NCBI GenBank assembly: GCA_027038275.1
Contig: JALVXC010000002.1
Span: forward strand, 1 to 64,000
DNA: 64,000 nucleotides
Source: Campylobacteraceae bacterium
GTDB lineage: Bacteria; Campylobacterota; Campylobacteria; Campylobacterales; Sulfurovaceae
Direction of reading: 5' to 3'
In this document: piece after piece, positions 25,601 through 32,937 of the stretch
Position numbering within the stretch: the stretch's first letter is position 1
How the letters are laid out: each line of letters opens with the position of its first letter
The notes under the pieces: model-generated
Seen by the model: only the letters and a program-made list of their open reading frames with translations
Databases searched by the model: none
Told to the model about the DNA's origin: nothing
Program-made: the position numbers and the translations under genes

Positions 25601-28263
25601 GTAGCTTTAAAAAGTCTATGTTGACCGATGAGAGTGGTAACTACCTCTTTACACACCTCTCTGCTGGTGAATACTTTGCAGAGTTTTCAGATATTCCGTA
25701 TGGGTATCTTATTACTAAAAAAGATGTTAATGACAATAACAACGATTTAAATGACTCTGATGGATTTGAAAGAGATGGAAAGATTTTAACTGAGGTTGCT
25801 CTTTTGACCCCTGGAGTAAATGATTTATCTTGGGATTTAGGTATATATAAGACTGTTTGTCTTCCAGGTAAAGCTGTTCTTGGTAACCTTGTATGGGAAG
25901 ATTTAAATAAAGATGGTGTTCAAGATGTCGGTGAGCGAGGTATTGCTAATGTTACTGTGACTCTATACAATAATGATACAGAAGAGAAGGTAGCAACAAC
26001 TACAACAGATGAAAATGGACTATATGAGTTCCCTCACCTTGACCCAGACTTTAACTACTATGTTCAGTTTAAAGTACCTGCTGGTTATGTTGTGAGTCCA
26101 CAAGACCAAGAGGTTGACTCTATTGACTCTGACGCAGATGCTACAGGGAAAACAGATGTTATCTCTTTGAGTGCTGACCAGATTAACTCAAGTGTAGATA
26201 TGGGGCTTTATCATAAAGGAGCAACTATTGGAGATAGAGTCTTCTTTGATGAGCTTAATGGTGCAAGTAATGGTATTCAAGATGAATCAGAGCAAGGGGT
26301 AGTTGATGTAAAAGTAACTCTTTACAATGCACAAGGAGATGTAGTTCAGACAACTACAACCAATGCTAATGGTGAGTACCACTTTACAAATGTAGAAAAA
26401 GGAAACTACACAGTAGGCTTTTCTGAACTTCCTGATGGCTATATCTTTACACTAAAAGACCAAGGTAGTGATGAGGAGAGAGACTCTGATGTTAAGCCTA
26501 ATGGACGAACTGATATAATTGTTGTTAACGGAACAGAGATTATTACTTCTGTAGATGCAGGATTGAAAAAAGTAAAAATAGGTATCTCTTCAAATGATAA
26601 AGGAAGAGGTCAAACAGGTAAAGATGTAACAGTAGATGTCTTAGCCAATGATGTAGAGGGTTCATATAGCTTTGACCCTAAAACTGTAAGAATTACCTCC
26701 GCCCCAGATGGAGCAACTCTTAGTGAAGATGGTAAAACGCTAACAGTTCCAAACGAGGGAGTGTGGAGTGTAGACCCAGAGACAGGAGCTATTACCTTTA
26801 CTCCAAAAGATGGATTTACAGGTGACCCAACACCAATCTCTTACTCTGTGCAAGATACACAAGGCAATGAGAGTTCAGCTGATGTTGAGATTGACTATCC
26901 ACCACTAGCAAGAGATGATAGAGTTAATGCAGAGGTTGGAAAACAGATAGTTATATTTGTTCTCGACAATGATTCTCAGACATCGAGTCCACTAGATAAA
27001 GCCTCACTACGATTGATTGACCCTACAACAGGAGATGAGGTAGAGAGTGTAACTGTTCAAGGTGAGGGTACATGGAGTACAAATATTGATGGTTCAGTTA
27101 CATTTACTCCAGAAGATGGATTTAAAAACAATCCAACACCAATTAAGTATGTAGTACGAGAACTCTCAGGAGATGTAAGTAACCAAGCAACTATTACCAT
27201 TGTCTATCCTGATGCTGTTGATGATGTTGTAATCGTCCCTGCTAATCATGTAGGAGCTATAACAGTTAATGTAGCTGAAAATGATAGTAACAATACAGTT
27301 GCAAATACGGTAACTATAGGTTGTCAGCAACCAGGAGTACAAACATTGGTAGTTAACAATGAAGGAACATGGAGCGTTGCAGAGAATGGAGTTGTAACCT
27401 TTACCCCTATAGATGGATTTAGTGGTGACCCAACAGATATTCAATACACCATTGGTTTAGTCTCTGGTGAGCGTTCAAACTGTGCAACTATAGATTTAAG
27501 ACATGAACTCTTAGCTGTAGATGATAGTGCTACGCTTAATGTTGGAGGAGTTTCACTTATTAATGTACTAGATAATGATTCAGGAGCATTAAATATAGCT
27601 TCTGTTCGTTTAGTCACTCCTGCTAATCCAGTTGAGGGAACAACACTAAGTGAAGATGGTAGAACTCTAACTGTACCAAATGAGGGAACTTGGAGTGTAA
27701 ATGATGAGGGCATAGTTACCTTTACAGCTGTAGATGGATTTACCTCTTCACCAACACCAATTGGTTACACTGTTGAGAATATGGAGGGTATAAGAAGTAA
27801 TGTTGCACAGATTACTTTAACAGAGGGTGGTGTAACAATTACAGCCAATGACGATAATGCAACAGCCAATGGAGCAGAACCTGTAGTTCTCAATGTCCTA
27901 GATAATGACCAAGGAGATATAAACAGCTCCTCTGTAAGATTTATTGATGCCAATGGAGATGAAGTGAGAACATTGGTAGTAGCAGGTGAAGGAACTTGGA
28001 GTGTAGACAACACTGGAGTGGTAACATTTACTGGAGAGAGTGGTTTTGTTGGTACTCCAACACCAGTAAGATATATAGTTCACGCTAATAGTGCAGTTCT
28101 TAGTGATACTGCAACTATTAGAATTAGTGGTACTTGTGAATGTACCTCTTATGAGTCTAGTATCCCAGCTATGGGTCAAATAGCAGGAGTATTAATGGTC
28201 TTATTGACCATGCTCCTCTCAATACTCTTTTTAGGTAAAGAAGAGTTATTTTTAATTAAATAA
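22627..28263 (+). CDS. Giant surface protein with SdrD B-like, DUF11 and CshA-like repeats
   Basis: 1878 residues with strong SD AAAGGAG. Signal peptide (1-33), an SdrD B-like domain (from about 61), a unique region (180-380), another SdrD B-like domain (from 387), a DUF11-like domain (about 502-600), then six SdrD B-like domains starting near 612, 728, 844, 958, 1085 and 1201, each opening with a GDRVWxDxNxNGIQD-like motif. Five CshA/Ig-like repeats follow (VLANDxxG about 1337, 1445, 1549, 1643, 1756). The end is IPAMGQ, a hydrophobic span (about 1852-1870) and GKEELFLIK, resembling a sorting tail. Likely an adhesin or matrix protein. Repeat DNA makes it recombination-prone. Confidence 0.85.
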   Translation: MMTNSIRYRGIRGIILLFLLFSINIYAQIEFSNLDTNSNVMKKTKKSSMVLSKSSSDGIQLGDYVWFDYNLNGIQDKGEIGLANVKVKLFNTADCSGTHIQETVTSNLGYYEFKNLTPTTDEYCIAVEYPNYWKATKPNQGEANFDSNVIESANGIGKIKNILVSYNDNSLDIGLHHKDTNCQALGLEVGAIGKYAYANVWGVKAWLEVEFNNVTAHGFCHEYTNGAPDEYDKYVVHSVDRLNFTEQQRDKLSRAFQFASDPEVIELFTKTFDKEESYPWIEAFHNIFIWYITDWNYSLKKLDSFIDEAGWFKNLTQKEKDSLKDIARLIVDKIDGTNGQTQYQPMKVYYLWNITSDKRQDVIVPETFLIPNQKECSGDSDPLIKVNLGDRVWLDSNKNGKQDNNEVGLQGIKVELYDTNGKLLSSTLTNKEGLYSFNNLDAGEYQVKFIKKAGYSFTTKKATGVSSSLNSDADISTGLTDTIFLEDENLDIDAGMYVTPQPSLTITKTTNDGNVSNIIVGDTITWRYLVKNSGNTIISNIKVTDDKEGAVACSNNTLNPTQSMTCTKVGVAILGAYKNIGKVEGVDPDGHKVTATDESSYVGHEAPVQLGSVGNYVWLDSNKNGIQDAGELPLSKVAVQLFNNSNKLIKSTKTNSSGEYEFKDIPASKYYVKFSIPSGYSITKKSQGSDNTKDSDVNSNGKTSLFELGAGQNRSDIDMGLYPTPANLGDRVWFDTNANGIQDSNEKRGVSGVTVKLYSEAKKLIATTKTNSRGEYILGNLTPGNYYVEFEVPNNYKVSPKKQGSNQSSDSNADKNGKTDIFTLHAGRDNKTIDMGLYQESTKIGDRVFYDLNKNGIQDSGENGVGDVTVKLFKADSGKLIKTTKTSASGIYLFEDIPVGEYYIEFTAPAGYTITDAHKGTKENDSDPDKSGRTENFTVEAGTQDSSIDMGIYQNVVSYGDRVFLDTNHNGLQDIGEKGVKNVKVTIFSANSSFKKSMLTDESGNYLFTHLSAGEYFAEFSDIPYGYLITKKDVNDNNNDLNDSDGFERDGKILTEVALLTPGVNDLSWDLGIYKTVCLPGKAVLGNLVWEDLNKDGVQDVGERGIANVTVTLYNNDTEEKVATTTTDENGLYEFPHLDPDFNYYVQFKVPAGYVVSPQDQEVDSIDSDADATGKTDVISLSADQINSSVDMGLYHKGATIGDRVFFDELNGASNGIQDESEQGVVDVKVTLYNAQGDVVQTTTTNANGEYHFTNVEKGNYTVGFSELPDGYIFTLKDQGSDEERDSDVKPNGRTDIIVVNGTEIITSVDAGLKKVKIGISSNDKGRGQTGKDVTVDVLANDVEGSYSFDPKTVRITSAPDGATLSEDGKTLTVPNEGVWSVDPETGAITFTPKDGFTGDPTPISYSVQDTQGNESSADVEIDYPPLARDDRVNAEVGKQIVIFVLDNDSQTSSPLDKASLRLIDPTTGDEVESVTVQGEGTWSTNIDGSVTFTPEDGFKNNPTPIKYVVRELSGDVSNQATITIVYPDAVDDVVIVPANHVGAITVNVAENDSNNTVANTVTIGCQQPGVQTLVVNNEGTWSVAENGVVTFTPIDGFSGDPTDIQYTIGLVSGERSNCATIDLRHELLAVDDSATLNVGGVSLINVLDNDSGALNIASVRLVTPANPVEGTTLSEDGRTLTVPNEGTWSVNDEGIVTFTAVDGFTSSPTPIGYTVENMEGIRSNVAQITLTEGGVTITANDDNATANGAEPVVLNVLDNDQGDINSSSVRFIDANGDEVRTLVVAGEGTWSVDNTGVVTFTGESGFVGTPTPVRYIVHANSAVLSDTATIRISGTCECTSYESSIPAMGQIAGVLMVLLTMLLSILFLGKEELFLIK

Positions 28264-28266
28264 TGT

Positions 28267-28272
28267 TATAAT
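28267..28272 (+). promoter_or_regulatory. -10 element upstream of the beta-barrel gene
   Basis: TATAAT starts 3 bases after the stop codon of the giant gene and lies 27 bases before the next ATG, suggesting an independent promoter with a very short leader. Confidence 0.5.
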
Positions 28273-28298
28273 ATATTAACGATTTAAAGGATTTAAAA

Positions 28299-29054
28299 AT
28301 GAAAAATATAAAATTATCATTAATTGCTCTTATGGCTTTAGGTACATTTGCTTATGCAGGTGGAGATTTAACAGTTGTTACTCCTTATGAGGAGGAAGAT
28401 ATTCAGTTAGCAGAAGAGGTAAATGTTGAGCCAGAACCAGCTGTTGTCCCTGCACCAGAACCAGTTGTAGAGCCTGTTGTTGAGAAAGTAGTACCTGAAC
28501 CTAAACCAATTGTCACACCAAAACCAGTAGAACATGTTAAAGCTAATGGATTTTATGCTGGGTTAGGTATCTCTGCTAGTCGCTATAAGACAAACTGTAA
28601 CTGTCCAAGTTCACCTAAATCAGGAAGCGATAAAACAGCAGGAGTTATGGCAAGAGTTGGTTATGACTTTAATAAATATGTTGGTATTGAAGCTAGAGGA
28701 ATTTCAACAAGTTGGAAATCTAATGGTGGAAAGGTAGAACATGCTGGACTTTTTGTTAAACCAATGCTTCCTGTAAATGATAAAACTAATGTTTATGGTC
28801 TTGTTGGTGTAGCAAAAACAAAAACAAAAGGATATCTACAAACAACCAATACAGATTCATTGGCATTGGGTGCAGGTGTAGAGGTAGATTTAAGTAAAGA
28901 TACCCCTAAAGAGGGAAGATACAACCGACCATTTGATGGACAAGGTGACCAAGAGAAGGGCTTAGGACTATTTGCTGACTATGAGAGAATGGTAGTTAAA
29001 TCGGGAGCTCCTGATTTAGATGCTGTCTCAGCTGGTGTAACTTACGACTTTTAA
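28299..29054 (+). CDS. Outer membrane beta-barrel protein with proline/glutamate linker
   Basis: 251 residues. A signal peptide (1-21, ending AYAGG) precedes a repetitive acidic/proline linker (EPEPAVVPAPEPVVEPVV, about 46-85), then a barrel-like domain from about 88 (ANGFYAGLGISASRYK) to the terminal aromatic residue (GVTYDF). Paired cysteines in NCNCPS are notable. The linker may cross the periplasm or peptidoglycan. It follows the giant surface gene and could support its surface display, but that is an inference from position only. Confidence 0.75.
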   Translation: MKNIKLSLIALMALGTFAYAGGDLTVVTPYEEEDIQLAEEVNVEPEPAVVPAPEPVVEPVVEKVVPEPKPIVTPKPVEHVKANGFYAGLGISASRYKTNCNCPSSPKSGSDKTAGVMARVGYDFNKYVGIEARGISTSWKSNGGKVEHAGLFVKPMLPVNDKTNVYGLVGVAKTKTKGYLQTTNTDSLALGAGVEVDLSKDTPKEGRYNRPFDGQGDQEKGLGLFADYERMVVKSGAPDLDAVSAGVTYDF

Positions 29055-29062
29055 TACTTATT

Positions 29063-29098
29063 GACTTCTCTTTTTTAGGGAAGTCACTACTTTTTTTC
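29063..29098 (+). terminator. Terminator after the beta-barrel gene
   Basis: GACTTC pairs with GAAGTC around TCTTTTTTAGG, followed closely by CACTAC and seven T residues. It is a short stem, hence moderate confidence. Confidence 0.5.
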
Positions 29099-29129
29099 TT
29101 ACTTCTCTACTCTCTTTACTTTAATTTGA

Positions 29130-29135
29130 TATAAT
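29130..29135 (+). promoter_or_regulatory. -10 element of the hisH promoter
   Basis: TATAAT in TTTGATATAATCACG, 29 bases before the TTG start of hisH. No -35 box is evident. Confidence 0.55.
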
Positions 29136-29163
29136 CACGATAATTTATATAAAGGAACAAACC

Positions 29164-29775
29164 TTGATAGGAATTGTTGACTACAATATGGGAAACTTGG
29201 CTTCTGTTATTAACGCTTTTGAGAGTGTTGGGGCAGATATTAAAGTAGAGAGTGACCCTAAAAAATTACAAAATTATGATAAGCTTATTTTACCAGGAGT
29301 TGGTGCTTTTGGTGATGCAATGGAGCATTTAAAAAGCAATGGCATGGATAAAGCTGTAAAAGCCTATGCTAAAAGTGGAAAACCTCTTTTAGGTATCTGT
29401 CTTGGAATGCAACTTCTTTTTGAGAGTAGTGAAGAGTTTGGAACAACCCAAGGGTTAGGTTTAATTGAGGGTAAAGTAGTAGCTTTTGATGAGTCAAAAT
29501 TTGACCATAAATTAAAAGTACCACACATGGGTTGGAATGAGCTTTTTAAACAAAGAGATACAAAAATATTTGATGGTTTAAATAAAGAGTTTTATCTCTA
29601 TTTTGTCCACTCATTCCACGCAGTATGTGAAGATAAATACGCCATAGGAAAAACCTATTATGGTTATGAGTTTGTAAGTGCTGTAAACAAAGATAATATC
29701 TACGGCATACAACCACACCCAGAGAAGAGCCATGAAAACGGTCTAAAGATTATTGAGAATTTTGTAAAATTATAA
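29164..29775 (+). CDS. hisH: Imidazole glycerol phosphate synthase, glutaminase subunit
   Basis: 203 residues from a TTG start with AAAGGA 8 bases upstream; the N-terminus IGIVDYNMGNLASV is canonical. The class I amidotransferase nucleophile lies in LLGICLGMQLL (cysteine about 79) and the catalytic His/Glu in QPHPEKSH. It supplies ammonia to HisF for histidine and AICAR production. In many relatives hisH sits directly before hisA; here about 1.6 kb of unrelated sequence separates them. Confidence 0.95.
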   Translation: MIGIVDYNMGNLASVINAFESVGADIKVESDPKKLQNYDKLILPGVGAFGDAMEHLKSNGMDKAVKAYAKSGKPLLGICLGMQLLFESSEEFGTTQGLGLIEGKVVAFDESKFDHKLKVPHMGWNELFKQRDTKIFDGLNKEFYLYFVHSFHAVCEDKYAIGKTYYGYEFVSAVNKDNIYGIQPHPEKSHENGLKIIENFVKL

Positions 29776-29790
29776 AATAGAGAAATAGAA

Positions 29791-29868
29791 ATAGAGGGGT
29801 CAAAATAGAGGGGTCAGGTGATTTGTGATTTGTTGCAAAGCAATAGATCATGAATCACCTGACCTCTC
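29791..29868. repeat. REP-like palindrome (copy 2) with duplicated edge
   Basis: Arms 29808-29836 and 29840-29868 (29 bases, loop AAA) pair throughout. All five non-Watson-Crick positions are G-T pairs. The outer GAGGGGTCAGGTGA matches copy 1 at 8584-8646, while the inner half differs completely. ATAGAGGGGTCA is tandemly duplicated at the left edge (29791-29802 and 29805-29816). It lies between the hisH stop and the ATPase gene. Confidence 0.7.
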
Positions 29869-29890
29869 GGTAAACACCAAGGAGCAACCA

Positions 29891-30853
29891 ATGAGCAAAG
29901 AGCATTTTATTAAAAATATAGAGATTAAAAATTTTAAATGTTTTGAAGATTTTAAAGCAGAGGGCTTTGGAAGAGTTAATCTTATTGGTGGAAAAAATAA
30001 TGTGGGGAAGACGGCTTTTATGGAGGCTATTGGTATAAATGTACATTCTAAAGATGTATTAAGTCTCTTTACATCTATTAGTATAATTACTTTTCAAAGA
30101 AACAAATTAGAAAAAGACAATTTAAATAAAATAAAAGAAAATTTTGAAAATCTTATTGAATATGATTCAAAAACAAATTTAAATGAAATAGGCTATAAGT
30201 TAAAAAATCAAGATGGTAAAAAAGAGTATAGTTTTAAGATTAATAAGAAAAAAGTAGATATAAACTCAAATGAATTTTCTTATCAAGTAAAAAAGATAGA
30301 TAATATCTATTTTATAGATAATTTTGGATTTGATAATTTATGGTTAAAAGAGGTCTATATTGCTATTCAGAAAAAAGATAAAGAAGAAGCTTTATATAAA
30401 TATATAAATGAATTTGATAACTCTATAGAGAAGTTTAAAGTCTTTGATAATAGTCCTGAGTGTAAAATTAAAGCTAGTAAAGAGTATAGAAAAATAAATG
30501 AGTTTGGAAGTGGATTAAAACACTATATTTCAATTATATGTTCATTATATGCTTGTGAAAATGGTTATCTGTTTATAGATGAAATATATAATGGAATACA
30601 TTACACTCAATTAGATAAACTATGGGAAATAATCCTAACAATATCAAAAGAACAAAACGTCCAAGTCTTCGCTACAACCCACTCAAAAGAGTGTATAGAC
30701 TCTTACGCTAGAGTATCTAAAAAACTACAAGATAAAGAGATAACATTTATAGATTTAGGAAGAAACAAAAAAAATGAGATAAAAGCCATCGTAATGGATA
30801 GTGAACGATTTTATAGAGAGTTAAAAGTAGGTAATGAGGTTCGAGGATGGTAG
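29891..30853 (+). CDS. OLD/AriA-like AAA ATPase, putative defence protein
   Basis: 320 residues from ATG 29891 (AAGGAG 8 bases upstream). The track start GTG 29825 lies inside the palindrome and is rejected. It has an ABC/SMC-type ATPase fold: FKCFEDF, Walker A GGKNNVGKT (34-42), signature EFGSGLKHY (about 203-211), Walker B LFIDEI (about 226-231) and H-loop TTHSKE (about 262-267). It is compact, with no long coiled coil. It overlaps the next TOPRIM gene by 7 bases. Such pairs (OLD, PARIS, RloA/B types) act in phage defence or stress. The substrate is unknown. Confidence 0.75.
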   Translation: MSKEHFIKNIEIKNFKCFEDFKAEGFGRVNLIGGKNNVGKTAFMEAIGINVHSKDVLSLFTSISIITFQRNKLEKDNLNKIKENFENLIEYDSKTNLNEIGYKLKNQDGKKEYSFKINKKKVDINSNEFSYQVKKIDNIYFIDNFGFDNLWLKEVYIAIQKKDKEEALYKYINEFDNSIEKFKVFDNSPECKIKASKEYRKINEFGSGLKHYISIICSLYACENGYLFIDEIYNGIHYTQLDKLWEIILTISKEQNVQVFATTHSKECIDSYARVSKKLQDKEITFIDLGRNKKNEIKAIVMDSERFYRELKVGNEVRGW

Positions 30854-31395
30854 CTATACTTTATGAAGGAAAATCAGATGGTGATTTTTTTAATAATTTA
30901 ATAGATGAGTATGGTTTACCAAAAGAAGAGGTAATCTATTATGATTTTGGAGGAAAAGATAATCTTTTTAATATCTCTCATAAATATTATGATGAGATAG
31001 AGGAAGATATTGAGAGTATCGGAAGAGTTCAAAAGTTATTTATTGTAGCAGATGCAGATAACCCAAAAGATTCTAACCCCAATAGAGGATATATAGCAAC
31101 AGAGTTAAAGATTAAAGAGATTATTGAGAATTTGGATTTTAGTATACCTATTGATTACCATATTATGTGTGATGAAAATCAAGAGGGTTATTTAGAGTCT
31201 TTTTTGTTATCTGTACTTGATGATGAACAGAAAGAGTGTATAGAAGAGTTTAAAAGTTGTTTTAAATATGATTTAACAGATAAGTGGATATATAACTCTT
31301 TTTATAAACACAATAGATACCCTTTTAACTTTTCACACCCAAATTTCAATGAACTAAAAGAAAAACTAAAAAACCTATTCAAGGAAGAAAAATAA
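30847..31395 (+). CDS. TOPRIM-fold protein (DUF3226/DUF4435-like), partner of the ATPase
   Basis: 182 residues. The N-terminal [12 protein letters not shown] places a TOPRIM-type glutamate at residue 6, and [13 protein letters not shown] (about 65-77) gives the DxD metal motif; a C-terminal acidic/aromatic region follows. TOPRIM partners of AAA ATPases are typically metal-dependent nucleases or RNA-cleaving effectors. It starts inside the ATPase gene and its stop overlaps the hisA ATG (TAATG), so the pair is translationally stitched into the his operon. Assignment to an exact Pfam family is uncertain. Confidence 0.65.
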   Translation: MVAILYEGKSDGDFFNNLIDEYGLPKEEVIYYDFGGKDNLFNISHKYYDEIEEDIESIGRVQKLFIVADADNPKDSNPNRGYIATELKIKEIIENLDFSIPIDYHIMCDENQEGYLESFLLSVLDDEQKECIEEFKSCFKYDLTDKWIYNSFYKHNRYPFNFSHPNFNELKEKLKNLFKEEK

Positions 31396-32108
31396 TGACA
31401 ATACTACCAGCCATAGACCTAAAAGATGGAAAAGCAGTAAGACTAAGCAAAGGCCTAATGGATAGTGCCAAGATATATAGCGATGAACCATGGCAAGTTG
31501 CCAAACGATTTGAGGAGTTGGGGAGCGAGTGGGTTCATCTTGTTGACCTTAATGGAGCTTTTGCAGGAGAGCCTAAAAACTTAGAGCAGATTAGAAAGAT
31601 TCGAGAGAATTGTAACTTAAAGCTAGAGCTTGGTGGAGGTATTCGTGATGAAGAGACCATTAAGATGTACTTAGAGTTAGGAATCGACAGGCTTATTTTA
31701 GGCTCTATTGCAGTTAAAGATGCACAGTTTGTTAAAGATATGGCAAAGAAGTACCCTATTGTAGTAGGAATTGATGCTATTGATGGCATGGTTGCTGTTG
31801 AGGGGTGGGCAGAGACTTCAGATATGAAAGCAACTGACTTAGCTAAGGCTTTTGCAGATTGTGGAGTTGAGGCTATAATATGCACCGATGTTGGTCGCGA
31901 TGGTATGATGACAGGGGTCAATGTAGAGTTTACAAAAGCGATTCAGGAGGCTTCTGGCTTAGAGACTATTGCTAGTGGTGGGCTTAGAGATATGAGAGAT
32001 ATTAAGGCATTAATTGAAGCTAAAATAGATGGAACGATTGTTGGTAAGGCTTTTTATGAAGGGACACTTGATTTGGAAGAGGCATTTGGAGTAGTCAATG
32101 CAAAGTAA
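31395..32108 (+). CDS. hisA: Phosphoribosylformimino-AICAR ribotide isomerase
   Basis: 237 residues, a TIM barrel beginning [19 protein letters not shown] with catalytic Asp 8. The second catalytic Asp sits in [14 protein letters not shown], and the phosphate loops SGGL and GKAFYEG are present. It catalyses the Amadori rearrangement in histidine synthesis. Its ATG shares a base with the preceding TOPRIM stop, and its end overlaps prmA by 11 bases. Confidence 0.95.
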   Translation: MTILPAIDLKDGKAVRLSKGLMDSAKIYSDEPWQVAKRFEELGSEWVHLVDLNGAFAGEPKNLEQIRKIRENCNLKLELGGGIRDEETIKMYLELGIDRLILGSIAVKDAQFVKDMAKKYPIVVGIDAIDGMVAVEGWAETSDMKATDLAKAFADCGVEAIICTDVGRDGMMTGVNVEFTKAIQEASGLETIASGGLRDMRDIKALIEAKIDGTIVGKAFYEGTLDLEEAFGVVNAK

Positions 32109-32916
32109 ATATTATGAATTGACTATTACTCTTAAAAATGAAGATTTTGTAGAGTTTATTGCTGATTTTGTAGCAAATATTGCAGGAGATGGAGTAGAGA
32201 TTGGTCGTAATCATATTATTGTACGTTCAGAGAATGATTTGTCTAATGTAGAAGAGGCTGTCAATTCACTTATTGATACTCTTGGTGGAGATATTGAGAT
32301 AACATATAAAATGGAGGAAAAAGATAATCAAGACTGGATAGCTTCGTATCAGAACTCTATTGAACCTATTGAGGTTGGAAAATTTTATATCTATCCAAGT
32401 TGGTATAAAGCAAAAGAGGGTAAGATTAATATTAAAATAGACCCTGCTTTAGCATTTGGTTCAGGACATCATGCAACTACTTTTTCATGTTTAGATGCTA
32501 TAGGAACTTATGTTCATAGTGGAGACCGTGTATTAGATGTAGGTTGTGGTTCAGGGATTTTAGGCTTGGCTTCAAGAAAACTTGGAGCAACTGTTGAACT
32601 TTGCGATACTGACCCTATATCAGTAGACTCTTGTGAGAAAAATTTTGCTCTTAACAATGAAGAGTATGAAGAGCTTTGGGAAGGTTCAGCTAACCAAGCA
32701 TCTGGTGAGTATGATGTGGTGATTGCTAATATTATTGCAGATGTTCTAAAATTTATCGTGCATGATTTAAAACGTACTACTAAAAAAGGTGGTATTTTAA
32801 TTCTTTCAGGTATTTTAGATAAAAAAGAGAAACAAGTAGTTGAATTATATCAAGACTTAGAGTTACTCGATAGAAAATTAAAAGATGAGTGGGTAACACT
32901 TGTCTATAAAAAATAG
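32098..32916 (+). CDS. prmA: Ribosomal protein L11 methyltransferase
   Basis: 272 residues. The central segment [27 protein letters not shown] and the SAM-binding motif [15 protein letters not shown] (about 146-160) are PrmA signatures, followed by [10 protein letters not shown] (NxxA-type motif). It trimethylates uL11, encoded at 7362-7787. It starts inside hisA and precedes ftsH by 21 bases. Confidence 0.93.
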   Translation: MQSKYYELTITLKNEDFVEFIADFVANIAGDGVEIGRNHIIVRSENDLSNVEEAVNSLIDTLGGDIEITYKMEEKDNQDWIASYQNSIEPIEVGKFYIYPSWYKAKEGKINIKIDPALAFGSGHHATTFSCLDAIGTYVHSGDRVLDVGCGSGILGLASRKLGATVELCDTDPISVDSCEKNFALNNEEYEELWEGSANQASGEYDVVIANIIADVLKFIVHDLKRTTKKGGILILSGILDKKEKQVVELYQDLELLDRKLKDEWVTLVYKK

Positions 32917-32937
32917 AATTAGGAAATGACAGAGTAG

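Noticed and set aside
24463-26560. Regular DNA repeats that might suggest a CRISPR or satellite array
   Set aside because: The repeats are in-frame protein domains of about 115 residues, not short direct repeats with unique spacers.
29825-29890. GTG start of the ATPase gene given by the ORF track
   Set aside because: The codons lie within the palindrome. ATG 29891 has AAGGAG at a good distance and begins the recognisable domain.
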